This document shows, in pieces, positions 45,840 through 57,087 of a stretch of 64,000 nt of DNA. This stretch comes from Mesostigma viride (lineage: Eukaryota > Streptophyta > Mesostigmatophyceae > Mesostigmatales > Mesostigmataceae). Within the stretch, counting starts at the first letter, position 1. Every line of letters starts with the position of its first letter. The stretch spans positions 7,075,210-7,139,209 of the forward strand of contig RPFO01000065.1 in NCBI GenBank assembly GCA_009746045.1. Reading direction: 5' to 3'. The position numbers and the translations under genes are program-made. The notes beneath the pieces were generated by a model, which made no database searches, was not told the DNA's origin, and saw only the letters and a list, made by a program, of their open reading frames with translations.

Positions 45840-46600
45840 TGCAACCAAAATAGACCTCGTACAAAGTTTGGTATCGATCGGACGTCATCTTGGTGACATT
45901 TGCTAGCAATAAAGGTACATTTTTGTCATTTTTTGTTAAATTAAATAGTAATAAATAGGAAACAGTACTAAATCACGTCAAACCATCATGGATATTTGCA
46001 AGCAACCTAATTACCACTAGAATAGACCATGCACAAAGTTTGGGGTCAATCTGAACTCAAAATAGTGACGTTTGCTAGCATAAATACTGCATTTTTTGCC
46101 ATTTTCAAGCATTTTGCTCAGTGTAAGCTACTAAACAATATCAAACTACGTCATAAAGCTATGAAATATTGGAAGCAACCTAAACACCACTAGATTAGAC
46201 CATGGGCCAAGTTTGGGCTCAGTCTGACGTCAAAATAGTGACGTTTGCTAGCATAAATGGTGCATTTTTTGCCATTTTCAAGCATTTTGCTCAGTGTAAG
46301 CTACTAAACAATATCAAACTATGTCAGAAAGCTATGAAATGTTGGAAGCAACCTAACACCACTAGATTAGACCATGGGCCAAGTTTGGGCCCAGTTTGAT
46401 CTCAAAATAGTGACGTTTGCTAGCATAAATGGTGCAATTTTTGCCTTTTTCAAGCATTTTGGTAAGTATAGTTGCCTCAAACTATGTCAGAAAACTGTGA
46501 ATTGTTGTAAATAACCTGTTTGCCACTACATTAGACCATCCTCAACTTGTAAGGTCAGGCATAGGTAAAGGTAGTGACATTTGCTAGCACTATATACAAG
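45840..46600. repeat. Satellite-like tandem repeat of about 175 bp, 4-5 units (copy 1)
   Basis: Units share TTAGACCATGGGCCAAGTTT, TAGTGACGTTTGCTAGCATA, TGCCATTTTCAAGCATTTTG and AAGCTATGAAATxTTGGAAG. Unit starts lie near 45850, 46022, 46196, 46370 and 46533. The outer units are the most diverged. Confidence 0.85.
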
Positions 46601-47234
46601 CATATTATGCCTCTTTTCGCATATACACATAAAAATAACAAGACATCATCATATCATGGCCTTAATACAAGGTGTGCAAATGCAAATCACACCAGATCGG
46701 ATGACCAATGATGGGTGGCTGCATGCCATCACATCTACCAGGCTGCAGGGTGAGAGGCCACATCGCTACAAGACAGGAATCCTCGCAATTGCACAACACC
46801 GCTAGTACACTGTGCACATACCCCAAGAGGATTTGGCTACAAGCCATAAAAGTTTGGCCATGCTAACACATTCTTCATCCAAGCAAAATGCAGCCTCTCC
46901 AAACTCAACTCGTTGATTTAAATTCAGCTAGGCCAGGCGTGCATGCTCTACTTGCCGACAACCATGAGTAAACTTGTCTACCACTTCATTCCATGCGCCG
47001 GTAGATGGCACCGTCTCATCTACCAGTCATCCCCGGCTCCCATTCCGCATCCTCCTCTCCCTCTCCCTCTCCCTCTTCCTCCTCCCCCTCCCCCTCCCAT
47101 TCTCCCTCCCCCTCTCCCTCCTCCTCCCCTCCTCCTCCCCCTCTTTCTCCCCCTCTTTCTCTCCCTCTTCCTCCTCCTCCCCGCCTTCACTGTCACTGTG
47201 CACAGCAGGGACGGCATCGTCTATGTGGGTGCCA
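46601..47234. other. Non-coding part of the 8.4 kb element with a pyrimidine tract
   Basis: Nothing coding is recognised. A C/T-only tract of about 140 bases (CTCTCCCTCTCCCTCTCC-type units) lies at 47040-47182, just 3' of the 553-residue gene. Copy 2 has a shorter version at 56885-57037. Confidence 0.6.
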
Positions 47235-48895
47235 TCACCTGCGTTCACGGTGCCAGCCTAGCTCCTGTGGAAAGAAGCGAGCGCGGCCAAATGCCTCGAC
47301 TGGGTGTGGGCAGCCGCACACGAACTGCGTCACCTCCGCCAGGGCATGATAGTCCTCATACTGCCCATCAGCCCACATCGCCTTGATGAGCAGGTGACCT
47401 CCCCTTTCCTGAACCTTAGTGACCCAGCCATGGAAGCGCTCCCTCTTCCTCGCTATCCCCGGAAACAGGGCACACAGGCGCATCCCGATAAGCGCACGTG
47501 CTCCATGCTCGGCAAAGTAGGCATTGCAGTCATCCTTTGCTGCTGCCCTGGCGGCGGTGGCAGTCTTGTAATGCTCAAAGTCAATCTGCGGGTGCTCTTT
47601 CAACGCCGCCACCGTGGCAGCTGACAGTTTGCCGGTACTGATCAGCTCAGGCTGGTGCACCTCTGCCGTACCGCCCACTGTCCAGTGCTGCAGGTGTACA
47701 TCAGAAATGGGGACCGTCATCCCTGCGCTGCCGCCACCTAATGTCACTCTAGAAAACTGGCCCGTCCACGACGGTGCGTAGTAAGGAGAGGCGACAATGC
47801 TGTCACGCTCCGTGCGATCGCCTTCCAGATCAAGGACCTTCACCAGCATGTGTGGTGCCCACGGCATTCCCTGCCCGCAGGTGACGGCTGGCCGCTTAAC
47901 AACGAGTAGGTCGCTGCGTCGTATGAGGCTTCCATTCACCTTGAAGGTGTGCCTGCCGGAAATCAGTGTGCGCAAAGCGGGCGTTGCCGTTGATGTGCTC
48001 CCTCGCGCAGCGGGCGCACATGCGCGGTTGATCTGCGCTTGAATCTCGCGGGCAGGGCAAGCGACGTGTGAGATTACTTGTTTTATGGGCAGCCTCAGTG
48101 CTCGTGTTGCCCGCGCAACCGACTGGTCGCCTGCAGATCGCAGCGGTAAGGGTACCGCCTTGTTCGCTTGCAGTTCACGCTTCTCTTTGAGCTTTTGCTC
48201 CATGATGTCGAACAGATTCTCGTTGTTGGCACGCACATCCTCCACGGACTTTGGCACCTGCTCAATCCATCCGTCCAGCAACTGCTGCTTCTCAGCGGCG
48301 ACGATGTCAGGAAAAAGGCTGTGAAGGCTAGCGCAGGTACATCTCCTGGCACCGCCCTCGTCCCATTCAAAAAGCGGCACTAGACCAGGACTTCCTTTGG
48401 GGCCTTGCCACGCTCTATGAGGAGGCACCCATAGACAGGATCTCCCTGCGGGGTGTACCCAATGGGCGTGACCCCGTCACAAGCCTCGCCATTAGGCCCT
48501 GTGGGCTGCCACTTGTTCACCGGTGCATTTACCAACGTCTCCGATGCGGCTAGGCGCCAGCGGACATACACGGTCATATCCGGGCCCCAAAACACTTCGA
48601 GATCGAACACCTTCGAAGAGCGGTGCCTCTCCCTCTCGGCTTCGGTTGCTGGCTCATCATCCAAGTCGGCGGTGGCGCCCGCGCCCGCACCCGCGCCGGC
48701 GCCTGCGCCCCCACCCCGCCCGCGCCCGCGCGCGCGCCTTGGGTGGCGCCCGCGCCCGCACCCGCGCCGGCGCCTGCGCCCCCGCCCCCGCCCCCGCCGG
48801 GCCCGCGCCCGCGCCCGCGTCTTGGGTGGCGCCCGCGCCCGCACCCGCGCCTTCTCCCCCGCCCCCGCCCCCGCCCGCGCCCCCGCCCGCGCCAT
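47235..48895 (-). pseudogene. Unknown element protein (gene A), frameshifted in copy 1
   Basis: Same gene as the intact copy at 57088-58749. Here a G-run at 48399-48402 has four G instead of five, which splits the frame into 48895-48380 and 48428-47235. Apart from this and a few substitutions (for example GQYEDY against GQCEDY) the two copies are nearly identical. That implies a recent duplication or transposition, followed by a slip mutation or a sequencing error. Confidence 0.75.
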
Positions 48896-48905
48896 GGGTG
48901 TGGCC
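48665..48905. repeat. GC-rich hexanucleotide array overlapping the 5' part of gene A
   Basis: CCCGCG and CCCCCG type units in several sub-blocks, including the repeated phrase CTTGGGTGGCGCCCGCGCCC. It encodes Ala/Arg/Gly or Gly/Ala tracts depending on frame. The start of gene A is therefore uncertain. Confidence 0.8.
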
Positions 48906-49269
48906 CGCGGCTGGCTTCTTCGGAAATGCGTCCATCGATTTCACCCACCGGCCGTCAGCGGTGGATGCACCCTTTCGGCCACGTTGTGACATCAAGCGCG
49001 GCGTCCCCAATAGAACAGTCATGCAATATGAATAATCATTAGTATCAACGATGCGTTCATGCAGGCGTGAACTGTGAAATACAACAAGCATGCAACAACG
49101 ACTCCAGCACACTTAGTAAATACTGCTCATAATATCTGTGGCACATGCAACATGGTTAAAACACACATGGATGACCTGTATGGCTGCACATGAACTGTCC
49201 ACCTAGAGAAGACTAGAAATTCAGCATGATATCAAGAGCCATCCACACAAATATATGTCTTACCGCAGC

Positions 49270-49927
49270 TTAGGGCTTCTTCGGGTTGAGTTGGCGAATC
49301 GAGCTTGTTGAGCCCTGCTCGAAGTAATGCTCAAATGCGATGCCCAGGCCCGCCAGCACATCATCAAATGTGATTAGTTTCACAGGTGGTCCGAAGAGTT
49401 CCAAACGTGGTTGCTAATTTTCAGGCAGTGCCTGAAGGCCGCCTCGAAAGTGAAACGCGAAAGTGAAAAGGGGTCACAAACCCTATGTTCATATCCTTGA
49501 CTCCCCCGTCGAGAACGAACCGAAAACCAGCGCCATGAACGAACTTGTGACGAGTAGATGACGACATCGTGGTTATGGCGTCGTACCCCCCCTGGTGCAG
49601 CTGCTGCTTTATCGCCGCCTTCCTGTCCTCTTGCTTCCGCCCGGGCGAAAACCAGGCGCTTCGCAATGCCTGGAGATGTGATATTCTAATGGGCTTCATG
49701 CACTCGTGGCCGCACTTACAGTCGAACGTCTCGTCGGTCACTAGGCTGCCGGCATGGGTGCTGCCGCTTAGCACTATGGCTGCGAACTTGCGCTTCCCAT
49801 GGTGTCCCATCACCATGATAGCGAAAGCCAGGAAGCAGATAGCCACGATTATGTCCCAGCAAAGCCATAGCACACCTTCCGTTTCGACCGCCATGTCGGC
49901 CACTAGTCCGGATAGCTCAATGTGCAC
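49270..49927 (-). CDS. Small Cys-containing element protein (gene B), copy 1, probably two exons
   Basis: Exon 1 starts at 49927 with MHIELSGLVADMAVETEGVL and a hydrophobic stretch (DIIVAICFLAFAIMVMG). It then has FDCKCGHECMKPIRISHLQA, LRSAWFSPGRKQEDRKAAIK and HKFVHGAGFRFVLDGGV. A second block near 49416-49270, preceded by AG, encodes LELFGPPVKLITFDDVLAGL, GIAFEHYFEQGSTSSIRQLN and PKKP before TAA. The C-x-C-x3-C ... R...F ... K..I..QL ... F...G pattern recalls the N-terminal domain of some eukaryotic DDE transposases, so this might be a truncated transposase head. That is inference only. The 5' end, including the first 25 codons, lies inside the palindrome. Confidence 0.45.
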
Positions 49928-50468
49928 CTGACCTTGACACTAATCGCACAAACAGCCACAATTTTGCAAGCAAGAAGACATGGCTACCTCGGCATTTCAT
50001 GAAATGTACTTCGTGAAATGCATTTCGTGAAATGTACTAAGGAACGTGATTGGCCGGCGTTCGCTCGCCAAATCTCGCAAAATGTACTAAGGCACGTGAT
50101 TGGTCCCGCAAAATGTACTAAGGAACGTGATTGGCCGGCGAAGATTCTGTAGGGAATTTTAATTGCAGCAAACAGAATCTTCGCCGGCCAATCACGTTCC
50201 TTAGTACATTTTGCGGGACCAATCACGTGCCTTAGTACATTTTGCGAGATTTGGCGAGCGAACGCCGGCCAATCACGTTCCTTAGTACATTTCACGAAAT
50301 GCATTTCACGAAGTACATTTCATGAAATGCCGAGGTAGCCATGTCTTCTTGCTTGCAAAATTGTGGCTGTTTGTGCGATTAGTGTCAAGGTCAGGTGCAC
50401 ATTGAGCTATCCGGACTAGTGGCCGACATGGCGGTCGAAACGGAAGGTGTGCTATGGCTTTGCTGGGA
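49854..50468. repeat. Near-perfect palindrome with 297-bp arms (copy 1)
   Basis: The arms are 49854-50150 and 50172-50468, with a 21-base loop. Each arm holds three variants of ACTAAGG(A/C)ACGTGATTGG, that is CCAATCACGT in the other direction (two followed by TCC and one by GCC, the latter giving CACGTG). Each also has repeated CATTTCGTGAAATGTACT motifs and the first 25 codons of gene B. Transcription outward on both sides from one hairpin is possible. Confidence 0.95.
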
Positions 50469-51660
50469 TGATTATCATCGTAGTACATCATATGTATTAC
50501 AGTACATTTCACGAAGTACATTTCATGGAGGCAGAGGGAAAGTTCCTGTTCATGGTGAGTCGGGGTTAGCAATCACGGCAATGTCGATACATGTACTTGC
50601 AGTATATACAAATGCCATAATGTCCTTAGATGCAGCATGAATGTCTATTGTTCGGATTTCTTTTATCACGATGCTTAGGATGCCTTCCGACAGAAATCTG
50701 CTGCGCTACAGGTCGGGAATACCTGAACTTGATATGCGTGGCCAGTGGCCATGGCAGCCGGGGTCGGTAAGAATTAACTTCGATAGCCATGAATAATGCG
50801 GAAAGTGAACGTTGTCCACCCGCTGCACAGGGAAAATGGCTGCACAGGAACGGCCTGACGTGATACTGTCGCAAAGCAGTTCTCATAAGCCGACAATTAC
50901 ACATTCGACTTATGATCGATAATCGGCGCAGGCCTTCGACATTCAAGCGCGCATCGAAACGTCGTGAGGATTTCGGACATTTAGATGAAGTTGGATTGTT
51001 TTCGGCCCTCGTATTTGCCATGATCTTGGCCATCCAATCTTTTTGCTTCGTGCACAGTTTGCGTTTGCAGTTAAGCGTAGGTACATGACAAGCTTGCGTT
51101 TGCGTTTGCGTTTGCGTTTGCCTTTGCCTTTGCCTTTGCGTATACATTTGCATGTGCGCTTGCGTTGCCGTTTGCTTATGCGTCCCAATGTATGTCTGGC
51201 TTTGGGCAATTCTATTTCCTTGTCGTTGGGATATGAGTGGGTGCTGGCGGTGGTGTTACTGTCGGCAGGTAGAGTGGCAGTGGCTTCAACTTCTGTTGCT
51301 TTTTCATTGCATTTGCATTTTCATTGGGTCTCTGTAGTTAACAACTGCTTTAAATATCTTTGTTAATAGCCGGCTTCAGCTGTAATTTCGATTGCATGTT
51401 GCTTTTGAATTGCATTCGCACTGGGCACATGCAGTGGGCATTAGGCATTGGTAGTGCAATTACACATGCAGTCACACTTGCAATTGCAATGAAGTTGAAA
51501 TTGAAGCTGCAGCTAAAATTTGCTACGTGCCTAACTGGTACAGTCGCATGTGCAGTCAACTTTGTGCTTGTTTATTATTATTATTTCTTCTTCTTATAAT
51601 TTCTTCTTATTATTATTATAATTTCTTCTTGCTTTTCGTAATGTGTGGTGGTTAGAATGG
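50469..51660. other. Unassigned part of the 8.4 kb element
   Basis: A minus-strand frame of 175 codons (50626-51153) ends in a simple-sequence start (QRQRQRQTQTQTQTQ from GCGTTT repeats near 51090-51140) and has no recognised domain. Short TTATTA runs occur near 51571-51630. No gene call. Confidence 0.4.
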
Positions 51661-51666
51661 TGATGG

Positions 51667-51811
51667 CAGGGGCAGGAGCAGGGGCAGGGGCAGGGGCAGG
51701 GGCAGGGGCAGGGGCAGGGGCAGGGGCAGGGGCAGGGGCAGGGGCAGGGGCAGGGGCAGGGGCAGGGGCAGGGGCAGGGGCAGGGGTAGGGGCAGGGGCA
51801 GGGGCAGGGGC
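51667..51811. repeat. (GGGGCA)n array, about 24 units (copy 1)
   Basis: Nearly perfect hexanucleotide, with one GGAGCA and one GGGGTA variant. The equivalent array in copy 2 (61519-61629) has about 18 units. The strand is G-quadruplex prone. Confidence 0.95.
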
Positions 51812-52084
51812 AATCATGAGTTGCTTTCGGCCTGGCATGTGCACCAGAACTGGCATATGTGCTCGCAATGCAGCTTGCTACTCTTGTTCCTTTTGTTTGC
51901 CTTTTCTTTTGTTTGGGAACTGTTCGTGCAGGGGGGTGGGATGAGGCCGCGAGTCTCTGGGCAGGGGCATTGACGTGGGTAGGTGTGTGTCTGGGCTAAG
52001 TCTGCAATTGTCGCTGCTGTGCTGTACTTCTGGCTGTGGCTTACGGTGCATTTGTGGCTTGGAGTAGGGGTGAGGCTAGGGTGG

Positions 52085-53345
52085 GCGCAGGCGCGGGCGT
52101 GGGCGTGGGCGTGGGCGTGAGCGTGGGCATGGGCGCGGGCGTGGGCGTGGGCGTGGGCGTGGGCGTGGGCGTGGGTGTGGGCGTGGGCGTGGGCGTGGGC
52201 GTGGGCGTGGGCGTGGGCGTGGGCGTGGGCGTGGGCGTGGGCGTTGGCATGGGCGTGGGCGTGGGCGTGGGCGTGGGCGTGGGCGTAGGCGTGGGAGTGG
52301 GCGTGGGCGTGGGCGTGGGCGTGGGCGTGGGCGTGGGCGTGGGCGTGGGTGTGGGTGTGGGCGTGGGCGTGGGCGTGGGTGTGGGCGTGGGCGTGGGCGT
52401 GGGCGTGGGCGTGGGCGTGGGTGTGGGTGTGGGTGTGGGCGTGGGCGTGGGCGTGGGCGTGGGCGTGGGCGTGGGCGTGGGCGTGGGCGTGGGCGTGGGC
52501 GTGGGCGTGGGCGTGGGCGTGGGCGTGGGCGTGGGCGTGGGCGTGGGCGTGGGCGTGGGCGTGGGCGTGGGCGTGGGCGTGGGCGTGGGCATGGGCGTGG
52601 GCGTGGGCGTGGGCGTGGGCGTGCGCGTGCGCGTGGGCGTGGGCGTGGGAGTGGGCGTTGGAGTGGGCGTGGGCGTGGGCGTGAGCGTGGGCGTGGGCGT
52701 GGGCGTGGGCGTGGGCGTGGGCGTGGGCGTGGGCGTGGGCGTGGGCGTGGGCGTGGGCGTGGGCGTGGGCATGGGCGTGGGCGTGGGCGTGGGCGTGGGC
52801 GTGGGCGTGGGCGTGGGCGTGGGCGTGGGCGTGGGCGTGAGCGTGGGCGTGGGCGTGGGCGTTGGCGTGGGTAGGTGTGTGTCTCAGCTACGTCTGCTAT
52901 TGTTGCAGCTGCGCTCTACTTCTGGCTGTGGCTTTGGGTATAATTGTGGCTTGGAGTAGGGGTGAGGCTAGGGTGGGCGTGGGCGTGGGCGTGGGCGTGG
53001 GCGTGGGCGTGGGCGTGGGCGTGGGCGTGGGCGTGGGCGTGGGCGTGGGCGTGGGCGTGGGCGTGGGCGTGGGCGTGGGCGTGGGCGTGGGCGTGGGCGT
53101 GGGCGTGGGCGTGGGCGTGGGCGTGGGCGTGGGCGTGGGCATGGGCGTGGGCGTGGGCGTGGGCGTGGGCGTGGGCGTGGGCGTGGGCGTGGGTGAGAAT
53201 GGGCGGGTGCGGGGGCAGGGGCATGGGCATGGGCGGGGGCGGGGCGGGGGCGGGGCGGGGGCGGGGGCGGGGGCGGGGGGGGCGGGGGCGGGGGCGGGGG
53301 CGGGCGGGGGGGGGGGGGGCGGGGGGGGGCGGGGGCGGGGGGCTG
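52085..53345. repeat. (GGGCGT)n arrays and G/C tract (copy 1)
   Basis: About 130 GGGCGT units at 52085-52872 are followed by a 100-bp spacer (GGTAGGTGTGTGTCTC ... GTGAGGCTAGGGTGGGC). About 37 units follow at 52973-53195, then GGGGGC runs to 53345. The spacer also precedes the first array (51975-52084), so the higher-order unit is spacer plus array. Frames such as poly-(Val-Gly) are artefacts. Confidence 0.95.
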
Positions 53346-54085
53346 GGGTTGGGTTTGGGTGGGTGGGTGGGTCATTGGTGCAATGTTTGGAGTTGGGGCT
53401 TGTGGGGGGGGGGGGGGGGGGGGGCGCATGGGGATTGCCATGCGCGTGCACGTGGGCGTCCGCGTGATCCTCTGTTCGTGTACATGTTCATGCATGTGCC
53501 ATGACGGCACAATGCATGTCAGATTCGTGACTTTATCGTGTGTTCCCTAGTTGCAAGTATTACTGCTAAAATTCATTGCAGCATTCCATTCCTTGCATAA
53601 TGCTTGATTGCTTGCATCAGTTCATTCTATACTTCGATCATGACCTGAAGTGCTTAAGTATTACCAGACTCTCGCGCAGTGTCAGAATGTCCAATTTTTA
53701 GCACACATGCATGTTTGCACACCAAAGCCCTCATTCCCATGTTGATAAGGCTAAGTAAAACATTTTTTTTTTGTGCGGTGATCCACGAAATGCAGCTGTG
53801 AATGGCTCTAGGAGGTCACCAATGGTGGCCAGACCTGTTATTGAGCATTGGGAGACGTTACAGGGGCATCAATCACAGTTACATTTAGTTCATATGTAGT
53901 TCAATTTAGTACATTATAGTATAAATGTAGTAGAAAATAGTACAACCTAGTATATTGTAGCATATACTAGTTCAACTACCTCCAGATGAGATCCAGGGGC
54001 TATGGGGACACTTTTTATGCAAAACTGAACTTGAAACAAGCAAAAAACAAGAAACTTGGAAAAACTCAAAATGTACTTGTGCTGG
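53346..54085. other. Right non-coding end of the 8.4 kb element
   Basis: No gene. Contains TTTAGTACATTATAGTATAA-type TAGTA-rich repeats at 53880-53975. It is conserved in copy 2 up to the window end. Confidence 0.6.
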
Positions 54086-54115
54086 AGTACATTCTTAACG
54101 GCTGGCAGGGTTACA

Positions 54116-54260
54116 GGAGGATCAACAGGTGTAGGAGGAGTAATATCTACCAAGGATAAATTTTCCAATCTATAATGACGTTCAGGTACCCAGTAAGAGC
54201 TATCTGGAAACCAAATGACCATGGTATCATAATTAATAGTAATCTTAGTTATTCTAGGGC
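54116..54260 (-). pseudogene. 5' piece of the Ty3/Gypsy pol ORF
   Basis: The minus-strand frame reads TITINYDTMVIWFPDSSYWV, PERHYRLENLSLVDI and TPPTPVDPPV, then meets the 8.4 kb element. After removing the element the frame continues as RPIPEVIMSNDELRSELKQN at 45744. A stop lies just upstream near 54265, so the pol 5' end (protease) is already lost or is in another frame. Confidence 0.75.
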
Positions 54261-54813
54261 TTCAGGCCTAGACTATCAGTACACGTGGCGTTGTCCCCGT
54301 CTCCCAAGTGGGATACGGACATGGACGGTAGTGTAGTACACTGGACATATCTCTACTAGGATTTAGATCCGCACGTGCCAGGATGGGCACGTGGGTGCTA
54401 GATATTAGCACTGAGATATGTAGTGCACACGCACGTGGGTATTCACGTGGTAGGGTTTATGAGCTGTGATGCAGACCACAAGGTGGTTGCAGTGCTAGTC
54501 CTGTACGGAGGTCCTAGGGGAGGTCCAGGACCGTCCACGTAGTGCTGTTAGGCAGTCGTTGCCTGTGGGCATCGTATCAGTCCTAGCTGGAGTAGATCTA
54601 GCTGGACGGAGCCAGCACCTCATTGGTTAGCACTAGTACAGGATAGCTAGGTTACCCTAACCTACGTGCCCATGCAATCCAGCCTGGCAAGCTTGCATGG
54701 GTTGATATTATGCCAGCCATTGCATAATCCAACACACGTTCGCATCCATTTGCACGAGTGCATTAACTTGCATTTATAAAAACTCTCACAGTTTTCATCT
54801 ATATCATTCCAAA
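54261..54813. other. Spacer between pol and the next ORF
   Basis: No coding frame. Contains several CACGTGG phrases (near 54277, 54378 and 54447). It could hold a decayed LTR or the promoter of the next ORF, but no direct repeat to delimit an LTR is visible in the window. Confidence 0.35.
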
Positions 54814-55585
54814 ATGTCGAACGTTTCTGGTCGTGAGGACTCTTCGGAGTCAAGCCTGTCCCCATCGTCCGAAGATTTGGACTACCGGGCGGCAGTGCGG
54901 GGCCGGCAGGGGAGGGATGATCACGCTGGCAGCGATGCCGGCAGTGGTCGCTCGTCTTCGGACGAGGACCCGCGGTACCTGGCTCGGCTGGCGGTGAAGC
55001 CGCCGATATACAATGTTTGGCGCCCCAACGCACCACCGGCTGAAGGGCAGCCCACGGCACCCGAGATGGTTACGGGGCCGGGGAGGGTGGTGCAGGTGTT
55101 GGGGGATGTCCCGTCGGATGGCTACGACGAGGACGAAGACCTAGTCGATCTTGAGCTGCCCGAGGACAGGGAGCAGAGAGAGGCGATGCTCCGCCGGGAG
55201 GCAGAGCGCCTTCGGCAGGAGGCCCAGCTCCGCAGAGAGTCGGAGCAGCAGCGCGAGCTGGAGGCTCAGCGCGAGGCTCAGCTGCGGGCGGAGACTGAGA
55301 TGGACAGGACAGCCCGGTTGCTCGCGGAGCGGCAGCAGGAGCGGGATCGCGTGGCCAGGGCAGGCCTGCGCGCGGAAGGTGCGCGCGAAGCGCCTCCCTA
55401 CGTTCTTCGCAAGAAGAACGAACTCTACACCTTTGCGCACAGGCGCACAGCGCGCAACTTCCGGCGCAGGGCTGGGGATGTGCTGCAGGAGACCGACTCG
55501 TCGGTGGAGATGCAGCCCGGAGACCAGGGCGAGGTGCTGGTTTTGATGGACCCGGCCATGGTGGAGGCAGAGCGTCTGGCCAAGA
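54814..55585 (+). pseudogene. Acidic coiled-coil ORF interrupted by copy 2 of the 8.4 kb element
   Basis: Begins MSNVSGREDSSESSLSPSSE after a short A/T-rich leader and stays open for 257 codons to the element border at MVEAERLAKI. It has a Ser/Asp-rich N-terminus and PPIYNVWRPNAPPAEGQ. Next is a long Arg/Glu/Gln heptad region (QREAMLRREAERLRQEAQLR, RRESEQQRELEAQREAQLRA), predicted coiled coil, then APPYVLRKKNELYTFAHRRT. Translation into the element adds unrelated residues and stops at 55737. No family was recognised. A gag-like protein of another retroelement or a host structural protein are both possible. Confidence 0.5.
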
Positions 55586-55679
55586 TACCCTACCAGCCAT
55601 TAAGAATGTACTCCAGCACGCAAAATGTACTTCGTACCGAAGTTTGTCTTTTTATGCTGAAAATTGTCATGCATGATGT

Positions 55680-56450
55680 TTGCAACCAAAATAGACCTCG
55701 TACAAAGTTTGGTATCGATCGGACGTCATCTTGGTGACATTTGCTAGCAATAAAGGTACATTTTTGTCATTTTTTGTTAAATTAAATAGTAATAAATAGG
55801 AAACAGTACTAAATCACGTCAAACCATCATGGATATTTGCAAGCAACCTAATTACCACTAGAATAGACCATGCACAAAGTTTGGGGTCAATCTGAACTCA
55901 AAATAGTGACGTTTGCTAGCATAAATACTGCATTTTTTGCCATTTTCAAGCATTTTGCTAAGTGTAAGCGACTAAACAATATCAAACTACGTCATAAAGC
56001 TATGAAATATTGGAAGCAACCTAAACACCACTAGATTAGACCATGGGCCAAGTTTGGGCTCAGTCTGATGTCAAAATAGTGACGTTTGCTAGCATAAATG
56101 GTGCATTTTTTGCCATTTTCAAGCATTTTGCTCAGTGTAAGCTACTAAAAAATATCAAACTATGTCAGAAAGCTATGAAATGTTGGAAGCAACCTAAACA
56201 CCACTAGATTAGACCATGGGCCAAGTTTGGGCCCAGTTTGATCTCAAAATAGTGACGTTTGCTAGCATAAATGGTGCAATTTTTGCCTTTTTCAAGCATT
56301 TTGGTAAGTATAGTTGCCTCAAACTATGTCAGAAAACTGTGAATTGTTGTAAATAACCTGTTTGCCACTACATTAGACCATCCTCAACTTGTAAGGTCAG
56401 GCATAGGTAAAGGTAGTGACATTTGCTAGCACTATATACAAGCATATTAT
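55680..56450. repeat. Satellite-like tandem repeat of about 175 bp (copy 2)
   Basis: Same 4-5 units as 45840-46600, with a few single-base differences. Confidence 0.85.
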
Positions 56451-57087
56451 GCCTCTTTTCGCATATACACATTAAAAATAACAAGACATCATCATATCAT
56501 GGCCTTAATACAAGGTGTGCAAATGCAAATCACACCAGATCGGATGACCAATGATGGGTGGCTGCATGCCAACACATCTACCAGGCTGCAGGGTGAGAGG
56601 CCACATCGCTACAAGACAGGAATCCTCGCAATTGCACAACACCGCTAGTACACTGTGCACATACCCCAAGAGGATTTGGCTACAAGCCATAAAAGTTTGG
56701 CCATGCTAACACATTCTTCATCCAAGCAAAATGCAGCCTCTCCAAACTCAACTCATTGATTTAAATTCAGCTAGGCCAGGCGTGCATGCTCTACTTGCCG
56801 ATAACCATGAGTAAACTTGTGTACCACTTCATTCCATGCGCCGGTAGATGGCACCGTCTCATCTACCAGTCATCCCCGGCTCCCATTCCGCATCCTCCTC
56901 TCCCTCTCCCTCTCCCTCTTCCTCCTCCCCCCCCCTCCCATTCTCCCCCCCTCTCCCTCCCCTCTCCCTCCTCCCCCTCCCCCTCCTCCTCCCCCTCTTC
57001 TCCCCCTCTTTCTCTCCCTCTTCCTCCTCCTCCCCGCCTTCACTGTCACTGTGCACAGCAGGGACGGCATCGTCTATGTGGGTGCCA

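Larger units (their letters stand above)
45746..54112. mobile_element. Unclassified 8.4 kb terminal-inverted-repeat element, copy 1
   Basis: The left end ACCCTACCAGCCATTAAG, then AATGTACTCCAGCAC, matches the inverse of the right end (ACCCTGCCAGCCGTTAAG, AATGTACTCCAGCAC) with two differences in 33 bases. Removing the element and one copy of T, TA or TAC rejoins the interrupted pol frame (DPPV-RPIPEV) exactly, so the ends are well fixed and the target duplication is 1-3 bp. The left end is flanked by unrelated DNA in copy 2, which confirms where the element begins. Cargo: about 175-bp satellite units, two minus-strand genes, a 615-bp palindrome and G-rich hexanucleotide arrays. No DDE transposase, reverse transcriptase, polymerase B or integrase was recognised. 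Confidence 0.8.

Noticed and set aside
47040-47182. C/T-only tract as a splice acceptor for a further exon
   Set aside because: It lies 3' of the stop of gene A on the minus strand and has no open frame following in either direction.
52085-53195. GGGCGT arrays as telomeric repeats
   Set aside because: The unit does not match known plant or algal telomere units (TTTAGGG, TTTTAGGG), and the arrays lie inside a mobile element present twice.
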